The notes under the pieces are model-generated. The model was not told the origin of the DNA, made no database searches, and saw nothing but the letters and a program-made list of their open reading frames with translations. Below are positions 1 to 7,315 of a stretch of 64,000 nucleotides of DNA, piece by piece (positions within the stretch are counted from its first letter, which is position 1; each line of letters opens with the position of its first letter). The stretch is taken from NCBI RefSeq assembly GCF_011761355.1, contig NZ_JAASRW010000002.1, positions 1 through 64,000 of the forward strand, read 5' to 3'. This DNA comes from Paenibacillus lupini. Its GTDB lineage: Bacteria > Bacillota > Bacilli > Paenibacillales > Paenibacillaceae. The translations under genes were made by a program, and so were the position numbers.

Positions 1-94
1 AAGACCCCTTGAAGACGACGAGGTTGATAGGTTCGGGGTGGAAGCACAGCAATGTGTGGAGCTGACGAATACTAATCGGTCGAGGGCTTATCCT
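1..94 (+). rRNA. 23S ribosomal RNA, 3' end (partial)
   Basis: The first ~94 bases are the conserved 3' end of 23S rRNA, with the helix-forming stretch GACGAATACTAATCGGTCGA followed by GGGCTTATCC. The gene enters from the left edge of the window and ends near base 94; the exact 3' end is estimated from the Firmicutes consensus. No 5S rRNA follows before the terminator at 183. Confidence 0.96.
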
Positions 95-455
95 AAAAAA
101 TCTTGCGTGTTAATCGCAAGTGATATAAATTGCTTAAGTTTCATTCATTCGCATCCAGTTTTCAAGGCGCAAGCCAAGAAAAGTCTGTCGCATTAGCGGC
201 AGGCCTTTTTGTTGTTTTAAGAGGCTTGAAGGAAAGTTAAAAGATATTAATAATCATTTCAACCCTCCGATAACTTAATAATAATACGAATTATATATTA
301 AATAACGAGTATATTCATGGAAGAACATCATAGAATGAGAATTATATTAGAACAGATTAGAATATTCTAGTTAATTATGATGTTCAGGATAGTTATGGTA
401 TACTCGTGAGCCCAAGAACAACTTAGGCTATTTACATTCTGGAGGGATTTGCTTG
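95..455. other. Post-rRNA spacer without 5S gene
   Basis: This spacer holds the rRNA operon terminator and then ~240 bases of AT-rich sequence leading to the hydrolase gene. I see no 5S rRNA (no match to its typical start TTTGGTGACGATAGCGG) and no tRNA. An extended -10 element (TGG then TATACT at 399-404) is a possible promoter for the next gene, although its -35 is poor; a sporulation sigma factor may be used instead. Confidence 0.6.
183..212 (+). terminator. rRNA operon terminator
   Basis: A 9-bp stem (183-191 pairing with 196-204, with G-U pairs) around a 4-base loop is followed by a T-rich run TTTTTGTTGTTTT. It lies directly after the 23S 3' flank, so it most likely ends the rRNA transcript. 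Confidence 0.75.
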
Positions 456-1094
456 ATGAAACGAAAGTTAGGATTACTTGCTTTAACGATGCTGATGGCA
501 TCGATCTTCTGTCTGCCATTTCAGGCTTCAGCCGCATCATTAACCGTAGGCAGCAAAGGTAGTGAGGTTGGAGATTTACAGGAAAGACTCTACATGCTGG
601 ACTATTATAAAGGTTCAATTACAAAATACTTTAGCGCTTCGACGAAATCGGCTGTTGCAGCCTTTCAAAAGGGAGCAGGCCTGAAAGCTGATGGTGTTGC
701 GGGTTCCGTTACGCTGCATGCACTGCATAAAGTTACGGTTGACCGCTCCGACTTATCTCGAATGGCGAGAGTCGTGAATGCAGAGGCGAAAGGCGAAAGC
801 TATAAAGGGAAAATCGCCGTAGCTGCTGTTATTTTGAATCGGACCAAGGCTAATGGTTTCCCAGGTACAATTCGCGGCGTTATTTTTGCACCTAGCGCTT
901 TCAGCGTAGTGAGTAACGGACAGTTCTGGGATATGCCAACAGTCAGTGCACTAGATGCATCAAAGGATGCTGCGAAGCGCATAGATCCAACGCGTGGAGC
1001 ATTGTATTTTTACAACCCTAAACTTACAGATTCCAAGTGGATGAAGTCTCGTCCAGTAACAGTGAAGATCGGGAATCATGTCTTTACGAAGTAA
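456..1094 (+). CDS. SleB/CwlJ-type cell-wall hydrolase with peptidoglycan-binding domain
   Basis: A secreted 212-residue protein. A signal peptide (MKRKLGLLALT, hydrophobic core, cut near AFQASA-A around residue 26) is followed by a PG_binding_1 domain (about residues 30-90, SKGSEVGDLQERLYMLDYY) and a Hydrolase_2 domain (about 100-212). The Hydrolase_2 features seen are MARVVNAEAKGE, with the glutamate expected to be catalytic in SleB, and VILNR. This is the usual order and size of SleB-like spore-cortex lytic enzymes, which cut muramic-lactam cortex during germination; vegetative homologues also exist. GGAGGG at 441-446 favours ATG 456 over the adjacent TTG 453. It stands alone, between the rRNA terminator and a bidirectional terminator. 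Assignment to sleB itself rather than a paralogue cannot be made from this sequence. Confidence 0.88.
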   Translation: MKRKLGLLALTMLMASIFCLPFQASAASLTVGSKGSEVGDLQERLYMLDYYKGSITKYFSASTKSAVAAFQKGAGLKADGVAGSVTLHALHKVTVDRSDLSRMARVVNAEAKGESYKGKIAVAAVILNRTKANGFPGTIRGVIFAPSAFSVVSNGQFWDMPTVSALDASKDAAKRIDPTRGALYFYNPKLTDSKWMKSRPVTVKIGNHVFTK

Positions 1095-1098
1095 ATAG

Positions 1099-1139
1099 AA
1101 AGGGCCTGTCGTTACGATTATCGTAATGACAGGCCCTTT
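1099..1139. terminator. Bidirectional terminator between hydrolase and mntH
   Basis: A long inverted repeat, AAAGGGCCTGTC paired with GACAGGCCCTTT, has A and T runs at its ends. It sits between two convergent genes and can serve both. Confidence 0.9.
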
Positions 1140-1142
1140 GTT

Positions 1143-2489
1143 TTATCCGAAGAAGGTTTTGTACAGCAGGTAGATATTCAGTCCAATAATGATAATTGCT
1201 ACGAACCAGGCTAGCAGCTTAACCCAGAGTGGATTAACGAACTTGCCCATCTTCTTCTTATCGCTGGTGAATTGAATGAGCGGAATAACGGCAAAAGAGA
1301 GCTGGAATGACAAGATAATCTGGCTTAAGATCAGTAGATCCGTTGTACCACTTTCTCCGTATATGGCTGTTACAATAACGGCTGGAATAACGGCGATGAG
1401 CCGTGTAATCAAGCGGCGGAGCCAGGCGGCAATCCGAATGTTCAGGAATCCCTCCATGACGATCTGGCCGGCTAGAGTGCCCGTTAAGGTCGAGTTTTGA
1501 CCGGATGCAAGTAGAGCAACTCCAAACAAGACCGAGCCAACAGCTGTTCCAAGCAAAGGTGTCAACAAATCATAAGCCTCGCTAATGTCAGCTACCTCAG
1601 TCATGCCCGCTTTGTTAAAGGTTGCAGCAGAGATGATCAGAATGGCAGCATTGATAAACAGGGCAAAGAACAAAGCAATTGTAGAATCCCATGTTGCATA
1701 TTTTATCGCTTCACGTTTACCAAGCTCTGTTTGCTCGATGCGCCTAGTTTGAACGATAGAGGAATGCAGATACAGGTTATGCGGCATCACCGTTGCACCG
1801 AGAATACCGATCGCAATGTAAAGCATAGTTGGATCCATTATGATGTGATGACTAGGAATAAATCCGGCAAATAAGGCGGATGTGTCTGGCTTAGCGAAGA
1901 AAATCTCCGTAATAAAACACGCACCAATCGTGAAAATAAGAACGATAACCAAGGTCTCAATATAACGGAAGCCTTTGTTCTGAAGCAGCAGTACGATAAA
2001 GACATCAAGTACGGTTATAATAACGCCATATATGATCGGGATTCCGAATAATAAATTTAACGCAATGGCTGAGCCAATAACCTCGGCTAAGTCACAAGCT
2101 GCAATCGCAAGCTCACACAAGATCCAGAGTCCGAAAACGACTGGTTTACTGTAATGATCGCGGCAAGCCTGCGCCAAGTCCCGGCCTGTTACAATCCCAA
2201 GTCTGCCTGCCAATGCCTGTAGAAGGACCGCCATCAGATTGGAAATAAGGATAACAGACAGTAAGGTGTAGCCAAACATGGCGCCTCCTGCAATATCTGT
2301 GGCCCAGTTCCCTGGATCCATGTAGCCTACCGCAACCAAGTAACCCGGTCCTGCGAAGGCGAGAAATTTTTTGAGCCATGAGCCTTTCATTGGAATGCGA
2401 AGCGAGCCATGTACCTCGGGGAGAGAAGGTTGAGAGCCTTTTGTTCTCCAAGCATCATCTTGCGAGCCTGTAGCGGATGGTCCTACCAT
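1143..2489 (-). CDS. mntH: Nramp-family Mn(II)/divalent metal importer MntH
   Basis: A 448-residue polytopic membrane protein of the Nramp (SLC11) family, which imports Mn2+ (and Fe2+) with protons. The metal-site signature GYMDPGNWATD lies in the first membrane segment, and TVMPHNLYLHS is the second signature (TM6). The family transport motif and about 11 hydrophobic segments follow; the length is normal. The start is ATG 2489, preceded by AGAGGTGA at a good distance. Upstream are a TTGACA-16-TACAAT promoter and two MntR-like boxes, so Mn-dependent repression is likely. It stands alone in its transcription unit. Confidence 0.95.
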   Translation of the reverse strand: MVGPSATGSQDDAWRTKGSQPSLPEVHGSLRIPMKGSWLKKFLAFAGPGYLVAVGYMDPGNWATDIAGGAMFGYTLLSVILISNLMAVLLQALAGRLGIVTGRDLAQACRDHYSKPVVFGLWILCELAIAACDLAEVIGSAIALNLLFGIPIIYGVIITVLDVFIVLLLQNKGFRYIETLVIVLIFTIGACFITEIFFAKPDTSALFAGFIPSHHIIMDPTMLYIAIGILGATVMPHNLYLHSSIVQTRRIEQTELGKREAIKYATWDSTIALFFALFINAAILIISAATFNKAGMTEVADISEAYDLLTPLLGTAVGSVLFGVALLASGQNSTLTGTLAGQIVMEGFLNIRIAAWLRRLITRLIAVIPAVIVTAIYGESGTTDLLILSQIILSFQLSFAVIPLIQFTSDKKKMGKFVNPLWVKLLAWFVAIIIIGLNIYLLYKTFFG

Positions 2490-2526
2490 CGTGAATCACC
2501 TCTTGTCTTTTCCTTAGACTAATAAT

Positions 2527-2542
2527 GTTGCCTTAGTGCAAC
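2527..2542. promoter_or_regulatory. MntR-like operator box (distal)
   Basis: GTTGCCTTAGTGCAAC is a near-perfect inverted repeat (GTTGC/GCAAC) and resembles the B. subtilis MntR box (TTTGCCTTAAGG type). It lies 38 bases before the mntH start, in its leader. A 7-bp palindrome, ACATACA/TGTATGT, lies just beyond at 2562-2579. Confidence 0.6.
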
Positions 2543-2608
2543 TTATTTTGTAAAAAAAACCACATACATAGGTGTATGTAGGAATGTTCTGAATGTTGCT
2601 TTAAATTT

Positions 2609-2636
2609 ATTGTACCAGTGCAACTTTTTTTGTCAA
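2609..2636 (-). promoter_or_regulatory. mntH promoter with overlapping MntR-like box
   Basis: On the minus strand TTGACA (2636-2631), a 16-base spacer and TACAAT (2614-2609) form a good sigma-A promoter. The sequence GTACCAGTGCAAC (2612-2624) shares AGTGCAACTT with the box at 2527 and overlaps the -10. That is where an MntR repressor would block polymerase. Confidence 0.6.
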
Positions 2637-2763
2637 TGACAACTTTTTCGTGAAGATCATAAAGATCATATATAGTGATGGATTAATGGGACTTGTGTGG
2701 TTGCAGTTATACTGCCCCATTATGTTAATCAATACTCTATGTAAGTGATGTATAAGCAAAAGA

Positions 2764-2790
2764 CTGCTCCGCTTGGGAACAGCCTTAACT
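2764..2790 (-). terminator. Weak terminator after small acidic gene
   Basis: Minus-strand hairpin CTGTTCC/GGAGCAG with a 5-base loop, followed by TCTTTTGCTT. It lies just beyond the stop of the 67-residue gene. Confidence 0.45.
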
Positions 2791-2793
2791 TGA

Positions 2794-2997
2794 TTAGTCG
2801 TGTTTATGAGTAGGAAGCTCCTCATAGTGGCTATCAAATGATTCTTGAACATGATCGACGATTTCTTCAACAGCATCGCTGACCATATCCAGAGGTCCTG
2901 AGCTTTCGTGGTTCTTTGGCGTATTAATACCTGCAACGGTATTGGATGTTTCATTATACATCTCGTTATATTCATCATCGTGCTTCTTTTTACTCAT
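2794..2997 (-). CDS. Small acidic hypothetical protein (67 aa)
   Basis: A hydrophilic 67-residue protein starting MSKKKHDDEYNEMYN and ending HYEELPTHKHD. It has no membrane segment or signal peptide and no family I recognise; it is rich in Asp, Glu and His. The start is ATG 2997, with AAAGGAGG ten bases upstream; the longer frame from 3024 would bury this ribosome site inside the gene, so I reject it. Small acidic proteins of this kind are common in sporulating Bacilli, but nothing here shows a function. It is divergent from sigK. Confidence 0.7.
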   Translation of the reverse strand: MSKKKHDDEYNEMYNETSNTVAGINTPKNHESSGPLDMVSDAVEEIVDHVQESFDSHYEELPTHKHD

Positions 2998-3124
2998 TTT
3001 AGACAGCCTCCTTTTGCACGTCACTCTGCTACTGGTCTTGAGGTAGTTTACCCGATTTGAGGAAAAGCCAAACAGATGTCATTCGACGAATTTCTACGTA
3101 CATGCACTTCTAGGCCGTGGCCTA

Positions 3125-3132
3125 CATACAAT
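3125..3132 (+). promoter_or_regulatory. Sigma-E-like -10 element upstream of sigK
   Basis: CATACAAT matches the sigma-E -10 consensus (CATACANT), 72 bases before the sigK start. In B. subtilis sigK is transcribed by sigma-E RNA polymerase in the mother cell. I cannot find a good -35 at the expected spacing, so this rests on the -10 alone. Confidence 0.4.
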
Positions 3133-3204
3133 GTAGAACCGACTTCATCGTGAACCAGTGGTATGTCATGCCCCTGGTAATCCAGCTTATGGGGGTGCAG
3201 GAAT

Positions 3205-3903
3205 ATGGGACTGTTTGCTGCAATTGCTTTGTTCATTAAGCAGCTTTCGCTGCTCGTATCGTACGTGAAAAATAATGCTTTTCCGCAGCCGCTTCATGAA
3301 GAGGAAGAGATGAAGCATCTGCAGTTGATGGCAGAGGGCAATGCGCATTCGCGCAATCTGTTGATTGAACATAATTTGAGGTTAGTCGCGCACATTGTAA
3401 AAAAATTCGACAACACCGGGGAAGACCTTGAGGATCTGATCTCGATTGGCACGATTGGGCTTATCAAAGCAATCGAGAGTTTTCAGACAGGTAAGGGGAC
3501 GAAGCTCGCGACATTCGCCGCTCGTTGTATTGAGAATGAAATACTTATGCATTTGCGCTCTTTGAAGAAGACTAGGAAAGACGTTTCTTTGCATGACCCT
3601 ATTGGTACGGACAAAGAAGGCAATGAAATTACATTGATCGACATCCTCGGCACAGAAGCCGACGACGTTGTTGACCGGGTGCAGCTGAAGATCGAGAAGA
3701 GCAAGATCTACCGCAACCTCGATATACTCGATGAGCGGGAGCAGGAAGTGATCCGCGGCAGGTTTGGCCTGGATCATGGTGGGGATGAGCGGACGCAGAG
3801 GGAGATTGCGAAGGAGCTTGGTATCAGCCGGAGTTATGTTTCGCGGATTGAGAAAAGGGCGTTGATGAAGCTTTATCATGAGTTTTATAAGGCGAAGAAG
3901 TGA
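3205..3903 (+). CDS. sigK: RNA polymerase sporulation sigma factor SigK (intact copy)
   Basis: A 232-residue sigma-70 family protein matching sigma-K along its whole length. It has a short hydrophobic pro-region ([20 protein letters not shown]) that SpoIVFB would remove, then the [11 protein letters not shown] stretch typical of sigma-K, region 2 ([19 protein letters not shown], then [20 protein letters not shown]) and region 4 ([20 protein letters not shown]). Sigma-K directs late mother-cell transcription during sporulation. A GGGGGTGCAGGA ribosome site precedes ATG 3205. In many sporulators sigK is interrupted by a skin element; here it is uninterrupted, but its last 171 codons and terminator are duplicated at 24964-25564, and a scrap of its 3' end recurs at 34223. 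Confidence 0.96.
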   Translation: MGLFAAIALFIKQLSLLVSYVKNNAFPQPLHEEEEMKHLQLMAEGNAHSRNLLIEHNLRLVAHIVKKFDNTGEDLEDLISIGTIGLIKAIESFQTGKGTKLATFAARCIENEILMHLRSLKKTRKDVSLHDPIGTDKEGNEITLIDILGTEADDVVDRVQLKIEKSKIYRNLDILDEREQEVIRGRFGLDHGGDERTQREIAKELGISRSYVSRIEKRALMKLYHEFYKAKK

Positions 3904-3991
3904 CCTTATGATACTGAAGCAAAAGGACGCCATCGAGATGATCTCACTCGATCCGTCCTTTTTTTGCTTGTTTTTGAGCTTCAGATGCCGA
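3391..3991 (+). repeat. 601-bp direct repeat, copy 1 (sigK 3' part plus terminator)
   Basis: This block is repeated at 24964-25564 with a constant offset of 21573. The first ~130 bp differ at many synonymous positions, the middle has a cluster of five differences (copy 1 near 3621-3657), and the last ~335 bp through the terminator are identical as far as GCTTCAGATGCCGA, where similarity stops abruptly. Confidence 0.95.
3922..3965 (+). terminator. sigK terminator (copy 1)
   Basis: AAAGGACG pairs with CGTCCTTT around an inner ATCGAG/CTCGAT stem, followed by a T run. The same structure is present behind the second sigK copy. Confidence 0.88.
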
Positions 3992-4000
3992 CTAGGCTGG

Positions 4001-4204
4001 ATGCGTATAAAAGTCCCCGCTAGGAAACGATCGATTTACAAAGCAGAGCTACTTATATCTATGGAAGAAATGGATCCGGAATTTTCACTAACAGTTGAGG
4101 GGTTGGTGGCCATTTTAATTATTGATATGGTGAATGAATCGAGGAAAGGCTACAACAATAAATATGTTCAGCGGCTAATTGGACAGCTTAGAGAAGCGAG
4201 GTAA
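4001..4204 (+). CDS. Hypothetical protein fragment (67 aa)
   Basis: An open frame starting MRIKVPARKRSIYKAELL and ending VQRLIGQLREAR, directly after the end of the sigK repeat block. Composition looks protein-like (amphipathic, basic ends, central DPEFSLTVEGLVAILIID), but there is no clear ribosome site and I recognise no family. It may be the 3' remnant of a longer gene cut by the recombination junction at 3991. It heads a run of decayed fragments. Confidence 0.35.
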   Translation: MRIKVPARKRSIYKAELLISMEEMDPEFSLTVEGLVAILIIDMVNESRKGYNNKYVQRLIGQLREAR

Positions 4205-4235
4205 GGATTAAAGCGTGCGTGTCATTGTTTCGTCC

Positions 4236-4257
4236 ATGGGTAACTTTAGTTACCCAT
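4236..4257. terminator. Possible hairpin terminator
   Basis: ATGGGTAAC pairs perfectly with GTTACCCAT around a TTTA loop. The downstream run is only mixed A/T, so termination is uncertain. Confidence 0.4.
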
Positions 4258-4284
4258 TAATTTATCGAAGAGATAAATAATTAC

Positions 4285-4614
4285 GTGACCTAAAGGACTA
4301 TATACGACTAAAGGAACTTCCTGACCAAGAGTATCAATACATGATTAAGCGTATGGAAGGCATTAACTCTTTTTGATATTAATTACTACGAGAAAATTAC
4401 TTTACAGAACATTTTACACCTTCAGCATCACTTCGGAGTTAGTTATATTCAAACTGTACGGATGTTGAATAAATTTCATATCTTATCCGACATTCAGATG
4501 ACCAAATTTAAATCGTATAGCACAAAAGAAGATCCACAGCATCTAATTTTATTAACTCAAGAGTCCATCCAACTCTTCACGTATACCGTCCTAATTCATG
4601 GAAAGTATAGTTGA
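4285..4614 (+). pseudogene. Frameshifted remnant resembling an ImmA/IrrE-type protein C-terminus
   Basis: Two frames join near 4372. One gives LKELPDQEYQYMIKRMEG and the next gives FDINYYEKITLQNILHLQ, then HHFGVSYIQTVRMLNKFHIL, ending at TGA 4612. The pattern 'L..LQ..FGVS...T.RMLN...IL' is like the region after the HExxH site in ImmA/IrrE metallopeptidases, which cleave repressors of mobile elements. No HExxH region is present, so only a tail would remain. The family assignment is by eye and weak; that it is broken coding sequence is firmer. It would fit a former mobile element in this zone. Confidence 0.4.
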
Positions 4615-4721
4615 TAACATTCATAATAATCGATTGACTTCAAGAAAAGTTATGCATCTTGAAAATCTATTAAGTATCCCCCTCATAGATATAATACCTG
4701 AAAAGAAACAGGGGAAAGAGG

Positions 4722-4913
4722 ATGAATAGTAAGTCTGTTGTTATTTCTGGTACAGATATTTTAGGGCATATTATTATTGGTGGTATCTTCAATGTGCTTG
4801 TGCCGAATGTTATAGAAGAGATTTACATAACTCCTCAGATTGAAAAAGAGTTTCCATCAATTGAATTTTTTATAACTCGTTTCTGTACCTCTGTCAATAA
4901 ATTAGACACATAA
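4722..4913 (+). pseudogene. PIN-domain-like N-terminal fragment (63 aa)
   Basis: The frame starts behind GGGGAAAGAGG and reads MNSKSVVISGTDILGHIIIG, then NVLVPNVIEEIYITPQIEKE. This resembles the first strand-helix unit of a PIN ribonuclease (usually 'VISDTDIL'), but the first acidic residue of that motif is Gly here and the protein stops at 63 residues, about half of a PIN domain. It runs into an IS3-type transposase tail 12 bases later, so truncation by an insertion is plausible. The PIN assignment is tentative. Confidence 0.4.
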
Positions 4914-4924
4914 AACCGAGAGAA

Positions 4925-5000
4925 TTAGGCCGCAGTACGGTGCATACGTTCGTATTGATTAGGTGTGTGATACCCTATGGAAGAATGGATTCCTTCACGG
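4925..5000 (-). mobile_element. IS3-family (IS150-like) transposase C-terminal remnant
   Basis: Read on the minus strand, 24 codons encode REGIHSSIGYHTPNQYERMH followed by RTAA and a stop. The 'HSSIGYHTPNQYE' motif is the conserved end of the integrase (rve) domain in IS3/IS150 OrfB proteins. Everything upstream is lost, and at 5000 the sequence switches to an unrelated gene fragment. No inverted repeats can be assigned. Confidence 0.8.
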
Positions 5001-5003
5001 CCA

Positions 5004-5504
5004 TAATTGGGATTCGTACACGCTCGGCAAGCATTGGTACCAGCATCTGCCCTACGGTCAAGTCTGTACGGCGGAGACGCAGGCGTACTTAAACTTCGCG
5101 CAAGTAACGAGCCATATGAGCAGTTATAAACCGGACGATTGGCAAACCAAAAACGAGTGGGTGCGCACGTACCTCAATCCGTACCGTGAGTGGATCGGCG
5201 CGCAAATTAGAGCGGACGCCTGAGGTTGCGGGCCAGCCGGAGCTTGCGTTCATCGCGGCCATGATTGGGGCGGCTTTCACCGAAACCGATAACGAGCGGA
5301 TCATTGCCATCGGCCTTGGCCAAATTCCGTCTACCTGCAGGCTTGCCGCCGACATTCAGCAGGCGGTAGACATTGCCCGCAGCGTCAAGGACCGGCTGAA
5401 GCTGGTAGATGAAATATGGCGCACATTCAACCATTACCCATCCCGTCCATACGAATAACAATGTCGCCTTAGTTGCCGTATCGCTCATCGGTTCCTTCCG
5501 GTAA
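5004..5504 (+). pseudogene. Decayed ADP-ribosylglycohydrolase family protein
   Basis: Three consecutive frames make one degraded protein. Frame one reads KHWYQHLPYGQVCTAETQAY and then NPYREWIGAQIRADA with a stop at 5221. Frame two (after a shift and probable internal loss) reads PELAFIAAMIGAAF and GLGQIPSTCRLA. Frame three near 5440 reads HPVHTNNNVALVAVSLIGSF and stops at 5502. 'NP(Y/F)REWIGAQIRAD', 'AAMIAAAF' and 'VHTNNNVALVA' are signatures of the DraG/ADP-ribosylglycohydrolase superfamily found in sugar-catabolic gene clusters. The 5' end is replaced by the IS3 remnant. It has at least two frameshifts and no intact metal site, so it cannot be functional. Confidence 0.85.
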
Positions 5505-5548
5505 AAACAAGCACACACGAGCGAATCATCGTTCATGTGTGCTTGTTT
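5505..5548. terminator. Bidirectional terminator
   Basis: AAACAAGCACACA (5505-5517) pairs perfectly with TGTGTGCTTGTTT (5536-5548). It lies between the pseudogene and the convergent DUF4127 gene. Confidence 0.85.
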
Positions 5549-5561
5549 GGTTATATCGCGG

Positions 5562-7139
5562 CTATTCGGCCGCCACTTCCTCCCGGCTCTCCAGCCGGAC
5601 ATGAAAACCAACCTCGAACATCCGTTTCCAAGGCATTCGAAGGTCGCAGAGCTGAATCCGCTCCGGCTGCAAGTCCTTCAAATATTTGCTGGTAAATACG
5701 GTAAGCATGGATCTTACAAGCTCAACGACCTGATCGTACTGGCCGGAGATGTCGAAATAGGTACCTCCGATTGCCGGAAGATGGGCGGTATGAATCTGAG
5801 ATCGAGCGATCGATTGATATCCCCAGTCTTCAACCAGGCGCTGAATGTAGAACTCCCGGCTGTACCGTCCTCGCGCCTCGCTGTCCGCCTGCGGCTGCCG
5901 CATATAATAACTTTCAATAATTCCATGGGCAATGACCGTTCCAAGGGTATTGCCGGATGTATTCCAGCCGGCATAGGCATGGATGGAACCGAGTAGCCCG
6001 AGGGTTGATAGGGATTGCATGAGCGAATGATCGCTCCCGTTCAATGTGGCTACGTCCGCCAGTGCAACGGCCTTGCCTTTGCCCAGATATCGCCGGAGTG
6101 CCGTCGTAAACTCACGGGGATTGATCTCGGAGAAATACGAACGATGCCGTTCACAAACCGGAGTCGAGCCGCCGGCGATGGCATTCTGTCCGTTTGCAGG
6201 CGAATGAACCATAAGAATGAGGTCGGCTTCGCTTGCGGAATCACCGATGAACCCGCCGGCTGCGGTGACGTGCGCTTTGACGCTTTCGCCGAGCGTACGG
6301 TCCTCGAGACTTGGAATGATGGAAGGGCCAAGCGTGGAGGAGTATCGGACATACAGCTCCGGCTCGAAATGATGGAGATCGCAGAAAACCCGGCTCATCA
6401 AGGTACAGCCTGCTTCGTCCGCTCCCGGATAGATATGGATGCGGTCATTCAAATTCAGGCTGTCGGCTAGCGCGATCAGGTTGTTTCGTTCGGAGGCGGT
6501 GAAGCCGAATTCGGCGTTGTCGTCGAGCGGGATAATGAGCATGTCAAGCACGTTCTCTTGAACGAGCATGATGGAGGCTTCATTGACTGCCGCATTCACG
6601 CTTCGGCGGTTCAAATGCTCTTCAAGCACAAGAGTTGGAATGGCTTTCTGTACATGATCCCAATCGGCTTGCTCGGAAGTCTGGAGTGGATGATGGGTTC
6701 TTTTGTCCTGTAACCAAGAATACTGATAGATTAGCTTTCCGTACTGCGCATAGTAGGAAGGCTCCTCGTCGTCGCTGTCGTAGGAAGGCGTGCGCATGAT
6801 CAAGTTCGTGCCGAAGATTTTAAGGGAAGGACAGGCGGCTTTCAGTTCGCGGAGCAACTGCAGCTTGGCTAATGCCTCTTCTTGCGTAAAATGATGCAGC
6901 CGCGAGGGCACGATGCCGCCATAGACGAGCATGTCGATCGAGACGATCAGCGCCTCCGCGTCCTCCGCAGCGCCGAGCAGCCACTGCTCGATTGCGGTAT
7001 GCTCAGCTGGTTGTTTCTTCTGACCGAGTATGCGGATGGAAGGGGAGTTAACGGTCATACCGGCAAGTCGTGCCAGCTCAAGCGGGTATTGTACATTGCA
7101 AGGTCTCTCATCTAAAGGTAAATAAGCAACCTGGAACAT
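5562..7139 (-). CDS. DUF4127 family protein
   Basis: A 525-residue cytosolic-looking protein starting MFQVAYLPLDERPCNVQYPL. The opening 'YLPLDERPCN' and the later ALIVSIDMLVYGGIVPSR and LDDNAEFGFTASERNNL stretches are hallmarks of the DUF4127 family, whose activity I do not know. Family members often sit in carbohydrate clusters. ATG 7139 has GGAGG nine bases upstream; the longer reading from TTG 7154 overlaps that ribosome site. It is transcribed divergently from nanE, sharing a 160-bp control region, and is high in GC like the rest of the island. A processing role for an acidic or amino sugar is a guess from context only. Confidence 0.85.
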   Translation of the reverse strand: MFQVAYLPLDERPCNVQYPLELARLAGMTVNSPSIRILGQKKQPAEHTAIEQWLLGAAEDAEALIVSIDMLVYGGIVPSRLHHFTQEEALAKLQLLRELKAACPSLKIFGTNLIMRTPSYDSDDEEPSYYAQYGKLIYQYSWLQDKRTHHPLQTSEQADWDHVQKAIPTLVLEEHLNRRSVNAAVNEASIMLVQENVLDMLIIPLDDNAEFGFTASERNNLIALADSLNLNDRIHIYPGADEAGCTLMSRVFCDLHHFEPELYVRYSSTLGPSIIPSLEDRTLGESVKAHVTAAGGFIGDSASEADLILMVHSPANGQNAIAGGSTPVCERHRSYFSEINPREFTTALRRYLGKGKAVALADVATLNGSDHSLMQSLSTLGLLGSIHAYAGWNTSGNTLGTVIAHGIIESYYMRQPQADSEARGRYSREFYIQRLVEDWGYQSIARSQIHTAHLPAIGGTYFDISGQYDQVVELVRSMLTVFTSKYLKDLQPERIQLCDLRMPWKRMFEVGFHVRLESREEVAAE

Positions 7140-7236
7140 ATGAATTTCCTCCAATACCGAATTGTGGAAGCCTATTTATTATAGCATCCAAATAAAAGAG
7201 AATATATCCAAAAACAATTAAATAAAAAAACAATTC

Positions 7237-7291
7237 TTCCATTAGCGGCGGGACGGTGTTATGATGGTTACAAATACCAGTAACTGTTACT
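7237..7291 (+). promoter_or_regulatory. nanE promoter region with 13-bp palindrome
   Basis: A -10 TATGAT (7260-7265) with a weak -35 TTCCAT 17 bases upstream precedes a perfect palindrome AGTAACTGTTACT at 7279-7291. The palindrome lies where a repressor would cover the transcription start; the RpiR regulator encoded downstream is the obvious candidate. A further GTTAC at 7267-7271 extends the repeat pattern. Confidence 0.45.
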
Positions 7292-7315
7292 TCCATAGCC
7301 AAAGGAGCGGATAGG

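Noticed and set aside
3382-3933. Long minus-strand frame opposite sigK (183 codons) and its twin opposite the second copy (25000-25578).
   Set aside because: They are antisense shadows of the sigK coding sequence, without ribosome sites or protein-like composition.
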